Assembly (NCBI GenBank): GCA_025060455.1
Contig: JANXBY010000031.1
Span: forward strand, 1-38,239
Direction of reading: 5' to 3'
Origin: Armatimonadota bacterium
Lineage (GTDB): Bacteria > Sysuimicrobiota > Sysuimicrobiia > Sysuimicrobiales > Sysuimicrobiaceae
Length of the DNA stretch: 38,239 bases
In this document: positions 16,260 through 24,135 of the stretch, in pieces
How positions within the stretch are numbered: position 1 is the first letter of the stretch
Layout of the letters: every line of letters begins with the position of its first letter
The notes under the pieces: generated by a model
Database searches by the model: none
The model's input: the letters and a program-made list of their open reading frames with translations, nothing else
What the model was told of the DNA's origin: nothing
Position numbers and translations under genes: made by a program

Positions 16260-16487
16260 TCACCGCTCCTCTTGGTCTGCTGCCTGCTCCGGTGCCTGTT
16301 CGGGGCAGCGGCGGCACGCCAGCCGGTACGCCACCACCCGGGCCACCACTTCGTCCACCGACTCATGCACCACGTACTTGTGTCCGGTGGTGAGCGAGAT
16401 CACGGTGTCCGGGGTGGCCTCCACGGACTCGATGAGGTCCGCGTTGATGACCGTCTCGGTCCCGTTCAGGCGCGTGACCTTGATCAT
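16260..16487 (-). CDS. flbD: FlbD/SwrD-type flagellar protein
   Basis: Small cytoplasmic protein needed for full stator power in Bacillus, where it is called SwrD. It has 75 residues from ATG 16487. The FlbD domain is complete (MIKVTRLNGTETVINADLIE, then TPDTVISLTTGHKYVVHESV and DEVVARVVAY); the tail adds a short cysteine- and glutamate-rich end. The usual position between flgE and motA/B is kept. A strong inverted repeat lies upstream. Confidence 0.93.
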   Translation of the reverse strand: MIKVTRLNGTETVINADLIESVEATPDTVISLTTGHKYVVHESVDEVVARVVAYRLACRRCPEQAPEQAADQEER

Positions 16488-16498
16488 GGGCTCCGGCC

Positions 16499-16528
16499 GG
16501 CGGGGCCCGCTTCGAAACGGGCCCCGCC
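16499..16528 (-). repeat. Inverted repeat between flgE and flbD (possible terminator or mRNA hairpin)
   Basis: Perfect 11-bp arms GGCGGGGCCCG (16499-16509) and CGGGCCCCGCC (16518-16528) with an 8-nt centre. It lies in the 54-nt flgE-flbD gap. No T-run follows on the minus strand, so it is not a classical intrinsic terminator. It may protect the flgE mRNA end or reduce read-through into flbD-motAB. Confidence 0.65.
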
Positions 16529-16541
16529 GCTCCCGAGCCGG

Positions 16542-17816
16542 TTATCGGCGGAGGGAGAGCAACTCTTGAAGCAGCTCGTCCGAGGTGGTGATGACCCGGG
16601 CGTTGGCCTGGAACCCGCGCTGGGCCGTGATCATGTTGGTGAACTCCTGCGCCAGGTCCACGTTGGACATCTCCAGGGCGCCCGCGGTGAGGGTCCCCCG
16701 GCCCCCGGTCCCCGCGGCCCCTACCGCCGCCGGGCCTGAGTTGGAGGACTCCGCGTACAGGTTGCTGCCCACCTTCAGGAGTCCGCCGGGGTTGGTGAAC
16801 AGAGCCAACGCCACCTGGCCGATGACCTGGGTCCGGCCGTTGGAGTACAGGCCCGTGATGACTCCGTTGCCGTCGATGGCGAACGACTCCAGGCTTCCGC
16901 TGGCGTAGCCGTCCTGGCTCTGAAGGGCGACCGTGGAGGGAGACGCGTACTGGGTAATCGCCCCGAAGCTGATTTCGAACGTGAGGTCGGGAGCACCGAG
17001 GTCAGGGGCCAGGCTGCTGAGCGGTACCGTGACCTCCACGGGGCCGGTCGGGTCGCTCAACCGCCCCGGGTTGTCCGGGTCGGCGAACGAAAGCGTACCG
17101 CTTTCCACCGGGGAGTCTTCCTCACCGTAGTAAAGCTCCCACTGCCATTCGTTGGCGCCTTGCTTGGTGAACACCAGCCGCAGCTGGGTCGGGTTGCCCA
17201 GTGCGTCGTACACCGTCAGCGTCGTCGTCCACCGGCCGGAGGCTGTGGTGGGGTCGTCCGGGTCGTAGACGGGCGCCCCGGCGTCCAGGTTCCCCGTCAA
17301 CGCTGCCAGGGCGGTGGCCCTGGGCGGGATCTGCGTGCCCACGGGGATCGTCAGCGGCGCCAGCGGCCCCGCGGTGTCCACCGCCCCCGTGGCGTCCGCC
17401 GGCCAGCCCATCAGCCTCAGGCCGCTGCTGGCGTGCACCAGGTTGCCCTCGGCGTCCATGACCACGGCCCCGTCCCGGGTGTAGAACCGCCGCAGCCCGT
17501 CGCCCACCACCAGGAAGCCGTCGCCCTGGATGGCCAAGTCGGTCAGGTTGCCCGTGTACTGCAGGTTGCCTTGCGTGAACAGGGTGTCGATGCTGCCCAC
17601 CTGCACCCCCAGCCCGACCTGCATGGCGTTCATCCCGCCCCGCGCCTCCGAGGGCGCCTGGGCGCCCTGAATGGTCTGGCTCAAGGCCTCCGCGAAGTTC
17701 ACCCGGCTGGCCTTGAAGCCCACCGTGTTCACGTTGGCGATGTTGTTGCCGATCACGTCCATGCGGACCTGGTGGTTCCGCAAGCCGGACACGCCGGCGA
17801 ACAAGGACCTCAGCAT
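16542..17816 (-). CDS. flgE: Flagellar hook protein FlgE
   Basis: Forms the hook that joins rod and filament. It has 424 residues from ATG 17816, with an AGGAGGAGG ribosome site just upstream. The N-terminal rod-hook motif is clear (LRSLFAGVSGLRNHQVRMDV, then IGNNIANVNTVGFKASRVNF). The D1 repeat has NLTDLAIQGDGFLVV, a FlaE-type middle domain runs from about 150 to 320, and the C-terminus has ALEMSNVDLAQEFTNMI and FQANARVITTSDELLQELL. Following flgD and the TIGR02530-type gene identifies it as FlgE rather than FlgG. Confidence 0.94.
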   Translation of the reverse strand: MLRSLFAGVSGLRNHQVRMDVIGNNIANVNTVGFKASRVNFAEALSQTIQGAQAPSEARGGMNAMQVGLGVQVGSIDTLFTQGNLQYTGNLTDLAIQGDGFLVVGDGLRRFYTRDGAVVMDAEGNLVHASSGLRLMGWPADATGAVDTAGPLAPLTIPVGTQIPPRATALAALTGNLDAGAPVYDPDDPTTASGRWTTTLTVYDALGNPTQLRLVFTKQGANEWQWELYYGEEDSPVESGTLSFADPDNPGRLSDPTGPVEVTVPLSSLAPDLGAPDLTFEISFGAITQYASPSTVALQSQDGYASGSLESFAIDGNGVITGLYSNGRTQVIGQVALALFTNPGGLLKVGSNLYAESSNSGPAAVGAAGTGGRGTLTAGALEMSNVDLAQEFTNMITAQRGFQANARVITTSDELLQELLSLRR

Positions 17817-17875
17817 CCCCTCCTCCTGTTTTGGGGGCCCCCTCGGGTGAGGACCGGCCCCGTGTGGTTGCAGCC

Positions 17876-18214
17876 TTACGCGATCACCGCCCCGTCGATG
17901 TTGGTGAACACCCGCAGGCGGTCCGCGGGCATCACCGTGACCACGGTGCTGGCGGGCACGCTGACCACGAATGCGTGCCGGTCCACCAGCACCACCGCGT
18001 TGCGGCACCCCTTCTGCCGGGCCGCCTCCACCGCCGCGGTGAGCCGCTGCGCCTGCTCCGGGCTCACGCTCACCCCGCGGCTGTGCACACGCTGCTGGGC
18101 GTGGTTGGAAAGCCGCAGGGCCTCCCGCAGCGCCGCCTGGAAGCCGACTTGCGGCCCTTGCGGCGCCTGCGGGGCCGGGCCTGAGCCCTCCGGCCCTGCG
18201 ACCTTGCGGATCAC
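17876..18214 (-). CDS. TIGR02530-type flagellar operon protein
   Basis: Small conserved protein of unknown function found between flgD and flgE in Bacillota-type flagellar operons. It has 112 residues from GTG 18214, overlapping the flgD stop as GTGA. The conserved core begins at FQAALREALRLSNHAQQRVH, continues with SPEQAQRLTAAVEAARQKG and NAVVLVDRHAFVVSV, and ends with VFTNIDGAVIA, the typical C-terminus. It is probably cytoplasmic. A gap of 59 nt before flgE holds the flgE ribosome site and a short GGGGGCCCCC palindrome. Confidence 0.88.
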   Translation of the reverse strand: MIRKVAGPEGSGPAPQAPQGPQVGFQAALREALRLSNHAQQRVHSRGVSVSPEQAQRLTAAVEAARQKGCRNAVVLVDRHAFVVSVPASTVVTVMPADRLRVFTNIDGAVIA

Positions 18215-18600
18215 GCCACCACCTCCACGAGCTGGTCCAGGGTGTAGGCCTGGTCGCCCACCACCAGCACGAACGCGCCGTCCTGCCGCCGCACCGCGGA
18301 GACGACGCCTTCCACCACGGACCCGTCCTCCGCCTGCACCTTCACCCGGCGGCCCACGAGCCCGAAGGCGGCCGCCGCCTCCTGCCGCCGCGCCAGCTCC
18401 AGCACCGCCTGGGAGACGTTCACCATCTGCTCCAGGGCGCTGAACTGCGCCAGCTGCGCCACGAACTCCCGGTCGTTCATGGGCTGCAGGGGGTCCTGGT
18501 GGCGGAGCTGCGTCACCAGCAGCCGCAAGAAGTCGTCCTTGCCCAGCACCCGCGTCCCCATCGCGGGCTCTGTCTTCTGCTGAACCGGCTGGACCTGCAC
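18211..18600 (-). CDS. flgD: Hook-capping scaffold protein FlgD
   Basis: Cap that guides FlgE polymerisation. It has 129 residues from GTG 18600, with GAGGAGG upstream. The conserved N-terminal FlgD motif is present (LGKDDFLRLLVTQLRHQDPL, then MNDREFVAQLAQFSALEQM). After a short helical part, only the first C-terminal beta portion (LVGRRVKVQAEDGSVVEGVV) is kept. This short form is usual in Bacillota. Confidence 0.93.
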   Translation of the reverse strand: MQVQPVQQKTEPAMGTRVLGKDDFLRLLVTQLRHQDPLQPMNDREFVAQLAQFSALEQMVNVSQAVLELARRQEAAAAFGLVGRRVKVQAEDGSVVEGVVSAVRRQDGAFVLVVGDQAYTLDQLVEVVA

Positions 18601-18612
18601 CGCCGCACCTCC

Positions 18613-20232
18613 TCACACTACGTAGTCCACCGAACCGGGCGCCGCACGGATCTCCTCCACGTGGCGGTGGGCCTTGGCCCTGCCCGAAGGCGCGTAGGCC
18701 CGGGGTTCGTCAAACGCCCCGGTGCGCCCCCGGGGCAGCGTGTCCACCTCCAGGCCTACCAGGGACAGTCCCTGCCCTTGCAGGGCCTGGTACAGCGCCT
18801 GCGCCTCGCCGCGCACCGCCTGCGCGACCTGCGGGCTGCCCTCCACCCGCGCCCACACGGTGTCCGAGCGCGCGCGGACCTCCACGCGTACGGGCTCTCC
18901 GCGGGCGTCCTGCAGCTCCACCTGCAGCCGGTAAGACGCGCGCGGGGCCTCGGTGCGTTCCCGCGGCAGCTGGGGGGCCGGTGCGGGCTCTCCCGCAGGA
19001 CCGGCCTCCGACGGGCCGCTTTCGGACGCCCGGCCCACCTGCCCCACCTGCGGTCGCGCCTCGGACGCCGCACGCCTGCGTCCGTCCCGCCCCTCCGCCG
19101 CCGGCACGGCGTCGTCGGCCAACCGCTGACCGTCCTGGACTGCGCCCCGCGTGGCTCCGTCCGCAGCGACTCCCGGGCTCCTGCCGGGGCCCCCGTCCGC
19201 GTGCGGCGTCGGGTGGATCGTGACCTGGACCCGCGCCGCCTCCTGAGCACGCGCCGTCACATGCTCGGCGCCGCCCTGTCCCGCCACCGGCGCCGACTCG
19301 GCTGTGCCTATCTGCGCCTTTCCGACCCTACTCGGTGTGGGTAGGGACGCCGGTTCCGCCACCGCGCCGTCCAGGCGTGGCCCGTCCACCGCAACCCCCA
19401 CGGCCGCGCGCCCTGCCTCCTGCGGGCGCGGGCCTTCCGGAAGGCCGTGCGGCGGCACGGCCGGTTGTGAGCTGCCCTGTGGCGCAGGCTGGCTCTTCGG
19501 TTCCGAAGAGCCAGCCTGGTGGCCTACCAGGACCCCGGACAGCTTCGGCCTGTCCGGCTCTTCCGGGCCTAGCGCCGGCACCGGCCAAGGTGTGCCCACG
19601 CCCTCCGTCGGTCGCTCGACCGCGTGGACGGCAGGTCCGCCCTGCTCCGTGGCCCGCTGCCTCGGCGCGGGATCCAGCTGGTCTGCACCGCCTGTAAGCA
19701 CGGGGAGAAGCCACGCAGCGGCCTGCACCGCAGGGCCCACGGGTCTGGACTGCGCATGAGCCGGAGGAAGGCTTTGGCCCTCCTCCGGTGAGGTCACCTC
19801 GTCGGGCCGCGCGAGACCCTCCACCCACCCACCCTCAGCTGTCCCGTCGCCCACCCGTCCATCCGGCGGCGCACCGTCTGTGGCAACCGTGTGCGCCGCC
19901 TGCAGCACCACCCATAGGGCCGCGGAGCGGGTCTGCACCTCGGACCCGTCAGAACGAACAACGTGGTCAGGGTTGCCAGACCGAGGCTTGTCCGGTGCGC
20001 CATCGGCCTGGAGGACCGGAGCCCGCTCCTCCGTGGCGTGGACCGCGGCTTCGGCGCGGTCCGGAGGTGCGGCGGGCCCCTCCCCGCCTGCCGCGGCGCC
20101 GTCGGGAGGCCTTGCCTGGGGCACCAACAGGCTGAGCAGCGCCGTGAAGGCTTCCTCGGGGGACGCGGCGGCCGCCGCCGAGCCTTCGCCGGTGCACGCC
20201 GCGGCACCCGCGTACACGCGGGAAAGGTTCAC
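18613..20232 (-). CDS. fliK: Hook-length control protein FliK
   Basis: Secreted ruler that ends hook growth and triggers the FlhB switch. It has 539 residues from GTG 20232, overlapping the transglycosylase stop as GTGA. Most of the protein (about 40-430) is low-complexity, rich in Pro, Ala, Gly and Glu, as expected for the ruler. The C-terminal hook domain is conserved (YRLQVELQDARGEPVRVEVR, then LYQALQGQGLSLVGLEVDT). The low-complexity part contains an unusual series of perfect inverted repeats (19431-19557). Confidence 0.87.
   Translation of the reverse strand: MNLSRVYAGAAACTGEGSAAAAASPEEAFTALLSLLVPQARPPDGAAAGGEGPAAPPDRAEAAVHATEERAPVLQADGAPDKPRSGNPDHVVRSDGSEVQTRSAALWVVLQAAHTVATDGAPPDGRVGDGTAEGGWVEGLARPDEVTSPEEGQSLPPAHAQSRPVGPAVQAAAWLLPVLTGGADQLDPAPRQRATEQGGPAVHAVERPTEGVGTPWPVPALGPEEPDRPKLSGVLVGHQAGSSEPKSQPAPQGSSQPAVPPHGLPEGPRPQEAGRAAVGVAVDGPRLDGAVAEPASLPTPSRVGKAQIGTAESAPVAGQGGAEHVTARAQEAARVQVTIHPTPHADGGPGRSPGVAADGATRGAVQDGQRLADDAVPAAEGRDGRRRAASEARPQVGQVGRASESGPSEAGPAGEPAPAPQLPRERTEAPRASYRLQVELQDARGEPVRVEVRARSDTVWARVEGSPQVAQAVRGEAQALYQALQGQGLSLVGLEVDTLPRGRTGAFDEPRAYAPSGRAKAHRHVEEIRAAPGSVDYVV
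19431..19557. repeat. Cluster of four inverted repeats inside fliK
   Basis: Four perfect inverted repeats lie in 127 nt: a 16-bp palindrome GGCCTTCCGGAAGGCC (19431-19446); 8-bp arms at 19443-19450 and 19455-19462; 16-bp arms at 19485-19500 and 19503-19518 around a 2-nt centre; and 8-bp arms at 19535-19542 and 19550-19557 around CTTCGGC. They lie within the low-complexity coding part of fliK. All are seen directly; any role is unknown. Confidence 0.8.
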
Positions 20233-20726
20233 CGCTCACCTCCCGCCCGCAGTCTGTGCCAGGTGCTGAGCACCCGGTCCACGTACGCCCGCGTCTCGCG
20301 ATACGGCGGCACGCCTCCGTACCGCGCCACCGCGCCGGGCCCCGCGTTGTACGCCGCCAGCGCCAGGGTCACGTCGCCGAACCGGTCCAGCAGGCCGCGC
20401 AGGTACCGCACGCCGCCCTCCACGTTCTGGACGGGGTCGTATGGGTCCACAACACCCAAGGCACGCGCGGTGGCGGGCATCAGCTGCATCAGCCCCATCG
20501 CGCCCGCGGGTGAGGTCGCGTGCGGGTCGTACCCCGACTCCGCCCGCACCACCGCGTCCACCAGAGCGGGGTCCAGGCCGTAGCGGCGCGCCACCCGCTC
20601 CACCAGGCTCCGGAAGTCCTCCGGTGGCTGCTCCCTGGGGCCCGCGGGCGGGGCTTGCGCCCCCGCGCCCAGCTGGGACTCGATCCACCGGACTCGGGCA
20701 AGGGCCGCCAGGAATCCCGGGCTCAC
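20229..20726 (-). CDS. Flagellar-operon lytic transglycosylase (SLT domain)
   Basis: Probable cell-wall-opening enzyme for rod or hook passage. It has 165 residues from GTG 20726, overlapping fliJ as GTGA. The SLT domain fills the C-terminal two thirds: catalytic glutamate in VVRAESGYDPHA, then SPAGAMGLMQLMPATA, VEGGVRYLRGLLDRF and LALAAYNAGPGAV. The first 35 residues lack a recognisable signal peptide, so export through the flagellar apparatus is possible but inferred. It seems to replace the FlgJ muramidase function. A similar gene near fliJ/fliK occurs in some Bacillota-like operons. Confidence 0.92.
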   Translation of the reverse strand: MSPGFLAALARVRWIESQLGAGAQAPPAGPREQPPEDFRSLVERVARRYGLDPALVDAVVRAESGYDPHATSPAGAMGLMQLMPATARALGVVDPYDPVQNVEGGVRYLRGLLDRFGDVTLALAAYNAGPGAVARYGGVPPYRETRAYVDRVLSTWHRLRAGGER

Positions 20727-21154
20727 CCCTGCCTCCCCCGCCGGAGCAGGGCCAGCTCGTCCAGCTGTGCCTGCTCACGTCTGGCCTGCTCGCGCTGGTG
20801 AAGTTTCCAGCGGCGGTCCCGCACCCGCTCCACCACCTTCCGGTCTCGGCGGAGCTGCAAAAAGCGTGCCCACAGCTCGTCCGCGCGGCGGGCGGCTTCC
20901 GCCCGGACGGCCTCCGCGCGAGCCAGCTGCTGCCGACACGCCTCCACCGCGTCCGCCCACCAGCGCAACTCCTGCGCGTCCCGGCCTTGCACCACCCGCG
21001 CCTCCGCCTGCCGCAAGGCCTGCCGCGCCGCCTCGCACCGCGCCTCCGCCTGCCGCAGGGACCGCAAGGCCTCCGCCAGCTCCCGCCGGCCCTCCCGCTC
21101 CCTCAGCCGCCGCAGCCGCAACAGCCCCTGCAGGCGGAACCGGAACCGCCTCAC
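20723..21154 (-). CDS. fliJ: Flagellar export chaperone FliJ
   Basis: Coiled-coil stalk of the export ATPase that contacts FlhA. It has 143 residues from GTG 21154, overlapping fliI as GTGA. The N-terminus (RRFRFRLQGLLRLRRLRERE) is typical. The whole protein is a long charged coiled coil rich in Arg, Ala, Glu and Gln. Sequence conservation is low in this family; size, composition and position after fliI make the call secure. Confidence 0.9.
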   Translation of the reverse strand: MRRFRFRLQGLLRLRRLREREGRRELAEALRSLRQAEARCEAARQALRQAEARVVQGRDAQELRWWADAVEACRQQLARAEAVRAEAARRADELWARFLQLRRDRKVVERVRDRRWKLHQREQARREQAQLDELALLRRGRQG

Positions 21155-22467
21155 GGCTCGCCCGCCAGCTCCTTGAGACGCGCCAGCGTCTCGTCGAAAC
21201 CCGTGCGCTCCCCCGGCAGCTGACGCAAAAACGCGCGGATGCCCTCGATGCGGTCCAGGGCCGCGTCGACCCGCGGGTTGCTGCCGCGCGTGTACGCTCC
21301 CAGGTTCACCAGGTCCTCCACCTCGCGGTAGGTGGCCAGGTGCGCCCGCACCACCTGGGCCCAGCGCAGGTGGTCGGGGCTGGCCACCTGGGGCATCAGC
21401 CGGCTGGTGGACTCCAGGACCTCGATGGGCGGGTAGTGGCCCTGAGAAGCCAGCGCCCGCGACAGCACGATGTGGCCGTCCAGAATGCTCCGGGCGTGGT
21501 CAGCCACAGGCTCCATCAGGTCGTCGCCTTCCACCAGCACCGTGTACAGGGCGGTGATGGATCCGCGCTGGGCGGTGCCCGCCCGCTCCATGAGCTGGGG
21601 GAGCAGGGCGAACACGGACGGCGTGTAGCCGCGGGTGGTGGGCGGTTCTCCCACCGCCAGCCCGATCTCCCGCTGGGCCATGCAGAAGCGGGTGACGGAG
21701 TCCATCATGAGCATCACGTGCAGCCCCTGGTCGCGGAACGCCTCCGCGATGGCGGTGGCCACAAACGGCGCCCGCGCCCGCACGAGCGGCGGCTGATCCG
21801 AGGTGGCCACCACCACCACCGACCGCTCCAGCCCGTCCGCCAGGTCGTTCTCGATGAAGTCCAGCACCTCGCGCCCGCGCTCGCCCACCAGCGCGATCAC
21901 GTTGGCGTCCGCGCTGCTGTGGCGGGCGATCATCCCCAGCAGGGTGCTCTTTCCCACCCCGCTACCCGCGAAGATGCCCACCCGCTGGCCCCTCCCGAGG
22001 GTCAGCAGGCCGTCGATGGCCCGCACGCCCGTTGCGAGTGGCTGGGTGATCCGCGGCCGCTGAAGGGGGTTGGGAGGATCTATGTGCAGCGGCCTTGCCT
22101 CCCGCACCTCCAGGGGCCGGCCGTCCAGGGGCCGGCCGAGCCCGTCCACCACGCGGCCCAGCAGCGCCCGCCCCGCGGGCACCCGCATGGACCGCCCGGA
22201 AGGCACCACCTCGCTTCCGGGGCTCAGGCCGCTCAGCGGGCCCAGGGGCATCATGAGGAACCGGTCGTCCCGAAATCCCACCACCTCCGCGGGGAGCTCA
22301 CCATCGGGGGTGTGCACGGTGCACCACTCGCCCACGTGCACCCGCGGCCCGCGGGCCTCCGCCACCAGCCCCACCACCTGGACCACGCGGCCGGTGACCC
22401 GCACCGGGTCGGTGCGCTGCAGGGCTTCCAGCCACGCGTCCAGCGGCAGCGGGGCGGGCTCACGCAC
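21151..22467 (-). CDS. fliI: Flagellum-specific export ATPase FliI
   Basis: ATPase that energises loading of type III export substrates. It has 438 residues from GTG 22467, overlapping fliH by 8 nt, with AGGAGG six bases upstream. Walker A is GSGVGKST (168-175 region), and ALVGERGREVLDFIENDL and the Walker B-like LHVMLMMDSVTRF follow. The family-typical GEPPTTRGYTPSVFALLP and VEGDDLMEPVADHARSILDG motifs are present. Length is normal. Confidence 0.97.
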   Translation of the reverse strand: MREPAPLPLDAWLEALQRTDPVRVTGRVVQVVGLVAEARGPRVHVGEWCTVHTPDGELPAEVVGFRDDRFLMMPLGPLSGLSPGSEVVPSGRSMRVPAGRALLGRVVDGLGRPLDGRPLEVREARPLHIDPPNPLQRPRITQPLATGVRAIDGLLTLGRGQRVGIFAGSGVGKSTLLGMIARHSSADANVIALVGERGREVLDFIENDLADGLERSVVVVATSDQPPLVRARAPFVATAIAEAFRDQGLHVMLMMDSVTRFCMAQREIGLAVGEPPTTRGYTPSVFALLPQLMERAGTAQRGSITALYTVLVEGDDLMEPVADHARSILDGHIVLSRALASQGHYPPIEVLESTSRLMPQVASPDHLRWAQVVRAHLATYREVEDLVNLGAYTRGSNPRVDAALDRIEGIRAFLRQLPGERTGFDETLARLKELAGEP

Positions 22468-23113
22468 CGGAGGCCTCCTCTAGCGCTCCTTTCAGGACCT
22501 CAAGCTGTGTGGCCAACGTGGCGTCCACAAACCCCGCGTCCGACTCCACCACGCAGCCGCCGTCCACCGACGGGTCCGCCACCCACCGCAGCCGCACGCC
22601 CGTCCGGTCCAACGGGACTCCCGAGGACCGGAGCAGCTCCAGGTCGTCGGGATTTAGCCGCACCACCAGCTCGCCCGTGACGTGCAGGCGCCGGGCGGCG
22701 TCCTGCACCCACGACAGCAGCAGCGCGGGGTCCGCCTCCACCTCCCGGCGCACGATCCTGCGGGCCACCGCGAGTGCCAGGGTCACCACCGCAGGCGCGA
22801 ACCGCTCCGCCAGCACCGCGGGGCCCTGCCCGCCGAGGTCCTCCAGCAGCCGGTCCAGCCGCCGCAGCCGGTCTGCCCACGCGGCCTCCAGTTCCGCCCG
22901 CGCCCGGGCGTGGGCCTCCGCCACCGCCCGCGCCGCTTCCACCTGCGCAGCCTCCTGCAGCCGCCGGGCGGCCTCGTACGCGGACCGCAGCACCTCGCCC
23001 GCACGGTCGTCCTCCGACGCAGGGGGCGCAGAGGAAGCCATGGTGGTGGTGATCCGGGCGATCACCTCCTCCCGGGGTGCTCCCTTGATGACCGCGCGCA
23101 CGCTGCCCGCCAC
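22460..23113 (-). CDS. fliH: Flagellar export regulator FliH
   Basis: Stator-like regulator of the FliI ATPase. It has 217 residues from GTG 23113, with AGGAGG upstream. The middle is a long alanine- and arginine-rich helix (about 40-95). The conserved C-terminal part has VVTLALAVARRIVRREVEAD, VVRLNPDDLELL, and WVADPSVDGGCVVESDAGFV, the typical FliH ending. It lies between fliG and fliI as usual. Confidence 0.91.
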   Translation of the reverse strand: MAGSVRAVIKGAPREEVIARITTTMASSAPPASEDDRAGEVLRSAYEAARRLQEAAQVEAARAVAEAHARARAELEAAWADRLRRLDRLLEDLGGQGPAVLAERFAPAVVTLALAVARRIVRREVEADPALLLSWVQDAARRLHVTGELVVRLNPDDLELLRSSGVPLDRTGVRLRWVADPSVDGGCVVESDAGFVDATLATQLEVLKGALEEASGA

Positions 23114-23122
23114 CGCGGCCTC

Positions 23123-24133
23123 CTACACCAGCACTTCCTCCTGCCCGCCCCGGGCGATGACGATCTGGCCCGACTCTTCCAGCTGCCGGACCACGTTGAC
23201 GATGCGGCCCTGGGCTTCCTCCACGTCCCGCCGCCGCACCGGCCCCATGAGCTGCAAGTCCTCCCGCAGCGCTTCGGCCGCCCGCTGGCTCATGTTGCGG
23301 AAGATCTTGTCGCGCAGCTCCTCGCTGGCGCCCTTCAGGGCCAGGGCCAGGTCCTTGCTGTCCACGTTCCGCAGCACCAGCTGCACCGACCGATCGTCCA
23401 GGCTTAGCAGGTCCTCGAACACGAACATGAGCTTCTTCACCTGCGAGGCCAGCTCCGGGTCCCGTTCCTCCAGGGCTTCCAGGATGACCCGCTCCGTGGC
23501 CCGGTCGGACTCGTTGATGATGGACACCAGGGCCTGCACCCCACCCACCGCGGTGAACTCCTGTGTGGGCAGGTTCACGAGCTTGCTCTCCAGCGCCGCC
23601 TCCACCTCCCGGATGGTCTCCGGGGTGGTGCGATCCATCACCGCCACCCGCATGGCCACCTCCACCTGCAGCTCCCGGGGCAGGGCGGCCAGCACCGCGG
23701 CCGCCTGCGCGGGCTTCAGGTACGCCACCACCAGGGCGATGGTCTGGGGGTGCTCCTGCTGCAACAGGCTCGCCAGCTGCGCCGGGTCCATGCGCCGGAA
23801 GGCGTCGAAGGGGCTGATCTGCAGGGAGGTCGTCAGCCGCTCCAGGATCTCCGCGGCCCGCTGCGGCCCCACGGACCGCTCCAGCAGCTCCCGGGCGTAC
23901 TGCAGGCCGCCCACGGACACATACTCCCGGGCCAAAGCCATCTGGTAGCACTCCTGCACCACTTCCTCCCGTTCCTGGGCCGTCACCCGGGGCAGGTTGG
24001 CGATCTCGAAGGTGAGGGCTTCGATCTCTTCTTCTCCCAGGTGGCGCAGCACGGAGGCGGCCAGCTCCGGACCCAGGGACACCAGGAGCATGGCGGCCTT
24101 CTGACGTCCGGTGATCGCCTGACGGGTCGCCAT
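23123..24133 (-). CDS. fliG: Flagellar motor switch protein FliG
   Basis: Rotor protein that meets MotA and generates torque. It has 336 residues from ATG 24133, just after the fliF stop. The N-terminal domain (GRQKAAMLLVSLGPELAASV) binds FliF; the middle domain has the EHPQTIALVVAYLKP motif; the C-terminal domain has FVFEDLLSLDDRSVQLVLRN and charged residues on the torque helix (DVEEAQGRIVNVVRQLEESG follows). Length is normal. Confidence 0.97.
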   Translation of the reverse strand: MATRQAITGRQKAAMLLVSLGPELAASVLRHLGEEEIEALTFEIANLPRVTAQEREEVVQECYQMALAREYVSVGGLQYARELLERSVGPQRAAEILERLTTSLQISPFDAFRRMDPAQLASLLQQEHPQTIALVVAYLKPAQAAAVLAALPRELQVEVAMRVAVMDRTTPETIREVEAALESKLVNLPTQEFTAVGGVQALVSIINESDRATERVILEALEERDPELASQVKKLMFVFEDLLSLDDRSVQLVLRNVDSKDLALALKGASEELRDKIFRNMSQRAAEALREDLQLMGPVRRRDVEEAQGRIVNVVRQLEESGQIVIARGGQEEVLV

Positions 24134-24135
24134 GG

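Noticed and set aside
17833-17842. GGGGGCCCCC palindrome between the TIGR02530-type gene and flgE as a terminator
   Set aside because: It is short, has no loop and no T-run, and is expected by chance at this GC content.
20767-22680. A plus-strand open frame of about 637 codons antisense to fliJ-fliI-fliH
   Set aside because: It is a compositional shadow with no recognisable domain; it lies fully opposite well-defined genes.
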